Shown: positions 63,891-64,000 of the stretch, piece after piece
How the letters are laid out: each line of letters begins with the position of its first letter
Position numbering within the stretch: position 1 is the stretch's first letter
Assembly (NCBI RefSeq): GCF_001468395.1
Contig: NZ_LNSG01000001.1
Span: 513,486 to 577,485 of the forward strand
From: Sphingopyxis sp. H073
GTDB taxonomy: Bacteria > Pseudomonadota > Alphaproteobacteria > Sphingomonadales > Sphingomonadaceae
Reading direction: 5' to 3'
DNA: 64,000 bases
Notes under the pieces: generated by a model
Databases searched by the model: none
What the model saw: the letters and a program-made list of their open reading frames with translations, nothing else
Told to the model about the DNA's origin: nothing
Program-made: the position numbers and the translations under genes

Positions 63891-64000
63891 TCGGCCGTTA
63901 GCGACCGTTTTTTGCCGTTTAAGCCGAGGAATAGGCTTCCTAATTGCGGACGTAACGAGTTGGTGGCATCACAGCCCGATGAATAACGAGCACGAGCAGG
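63891..64000. other. Non-coding right edge
   Basis: 110 nt after the amidase gene. It holds a short inverted repeat (aagcc/ggctt around gaggaata) and a T-run (TTTTTT at about 63909). I see no gene that can be supported before the window ends. Confidence 0.4.

Noticed and set aside
63979..64000. Possible start of a further gene at an ATG near the right edge
   Set aside because: Only seven codons are visible and there is no clear Shine-Dalgarno, so it cannot be supported.

Overview
The window is chromosomal DNA from an alphaproteobacterium of the order Sphingomonadales, most like a Sphingopyxis-type sphingomonad. The evidence is high GC content, tightly packed and often overlapping genes, the cluster proA-nadD-rsfS-rlmH-envC-ctpA, an aa3-type cytochrome oxidase operon, HdaA next to PPK1, RpoH, the CtrA-pathway phosphotransferase ChpT, and many intergenic palindromes typical of this group. 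Species is inferred from gene content only. I saw no rRNA, tRNA, CRISPR array, prophage or insertion sequence.

Layout. 1-6243 (minus): one long operon, proA - ART-like small protein - nadD - rsfS - rlmH - envC-like - ctpA - dsbB (cut by the window edge), joined by 4-nt start/stop overlaps. 6322-9152 (plus): DUF3667 membrane protein and PhoD phosphatase. 9149-10072 (minus): an enoyl-CoA hydratase with a LiuR-like operator upstream. 10275-14718 (plus): purC, an M16 peptidase and an FKBP isomerase. 14756-18600 (minus): AI-2E permease, lepB, acpS, pdxJ, pyrE. 18835-27656 (plus): the terminal oxidase operon coxB-coxA-ctaB-small membrane protein-ctaG-coxC-DUF983-surf1, running on into thrC and an RNA methyltransferase. 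27653-30083 (minus): a GGDEF protein and an MFS transporter. 30465-33693 (plus): guaB, rsmB, a TPR protein. 33756-36201 (minus): a tiny membrane ORF and lptD. 36335-38363 (plus): pepA, holC. Then an intradiol dioxygenase (minus), ndk (plus), and purM-purN (minus), where PurN is fused to a YjbR-like domain.

41868-47448 (plus): a DUF2066-like protein, hdaA, ppk1 and ppx, overlapping or nearly so. rnd (minus) and aspS (plus) diverge. 50722-54031 (plus): alpha/beta hydrolase, a secreted TPR-like protein, PPK2 and a J-domain protein. 54224-57008 (minus): mtgA, rpoH, rluD. 57133-63890 (plus): chpT followed by a chemotaxis cluster cheA-cheW-cheY-cheB-cheR without a receptor gene, then an AmpD-like amidase.

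Most of the window is core housekeeping: respiration and oxidase assembly, purine, pyrimidine, NAD, PLP and proline synthesis, envelope biogenesis, and polyphosphate metabolism. The more unusual signals are the PurN-YjbR fusion, the ART-like gene translationally linked to nadD, a CheA with a second CheW-like region and a degenerate receiver tail, a palindromic repeat that supplies the Shine-Dalgarno of the TTG-started acpS, and a set of otherwise different intergenic palindromes that share GTCA/TGAC-type ends.
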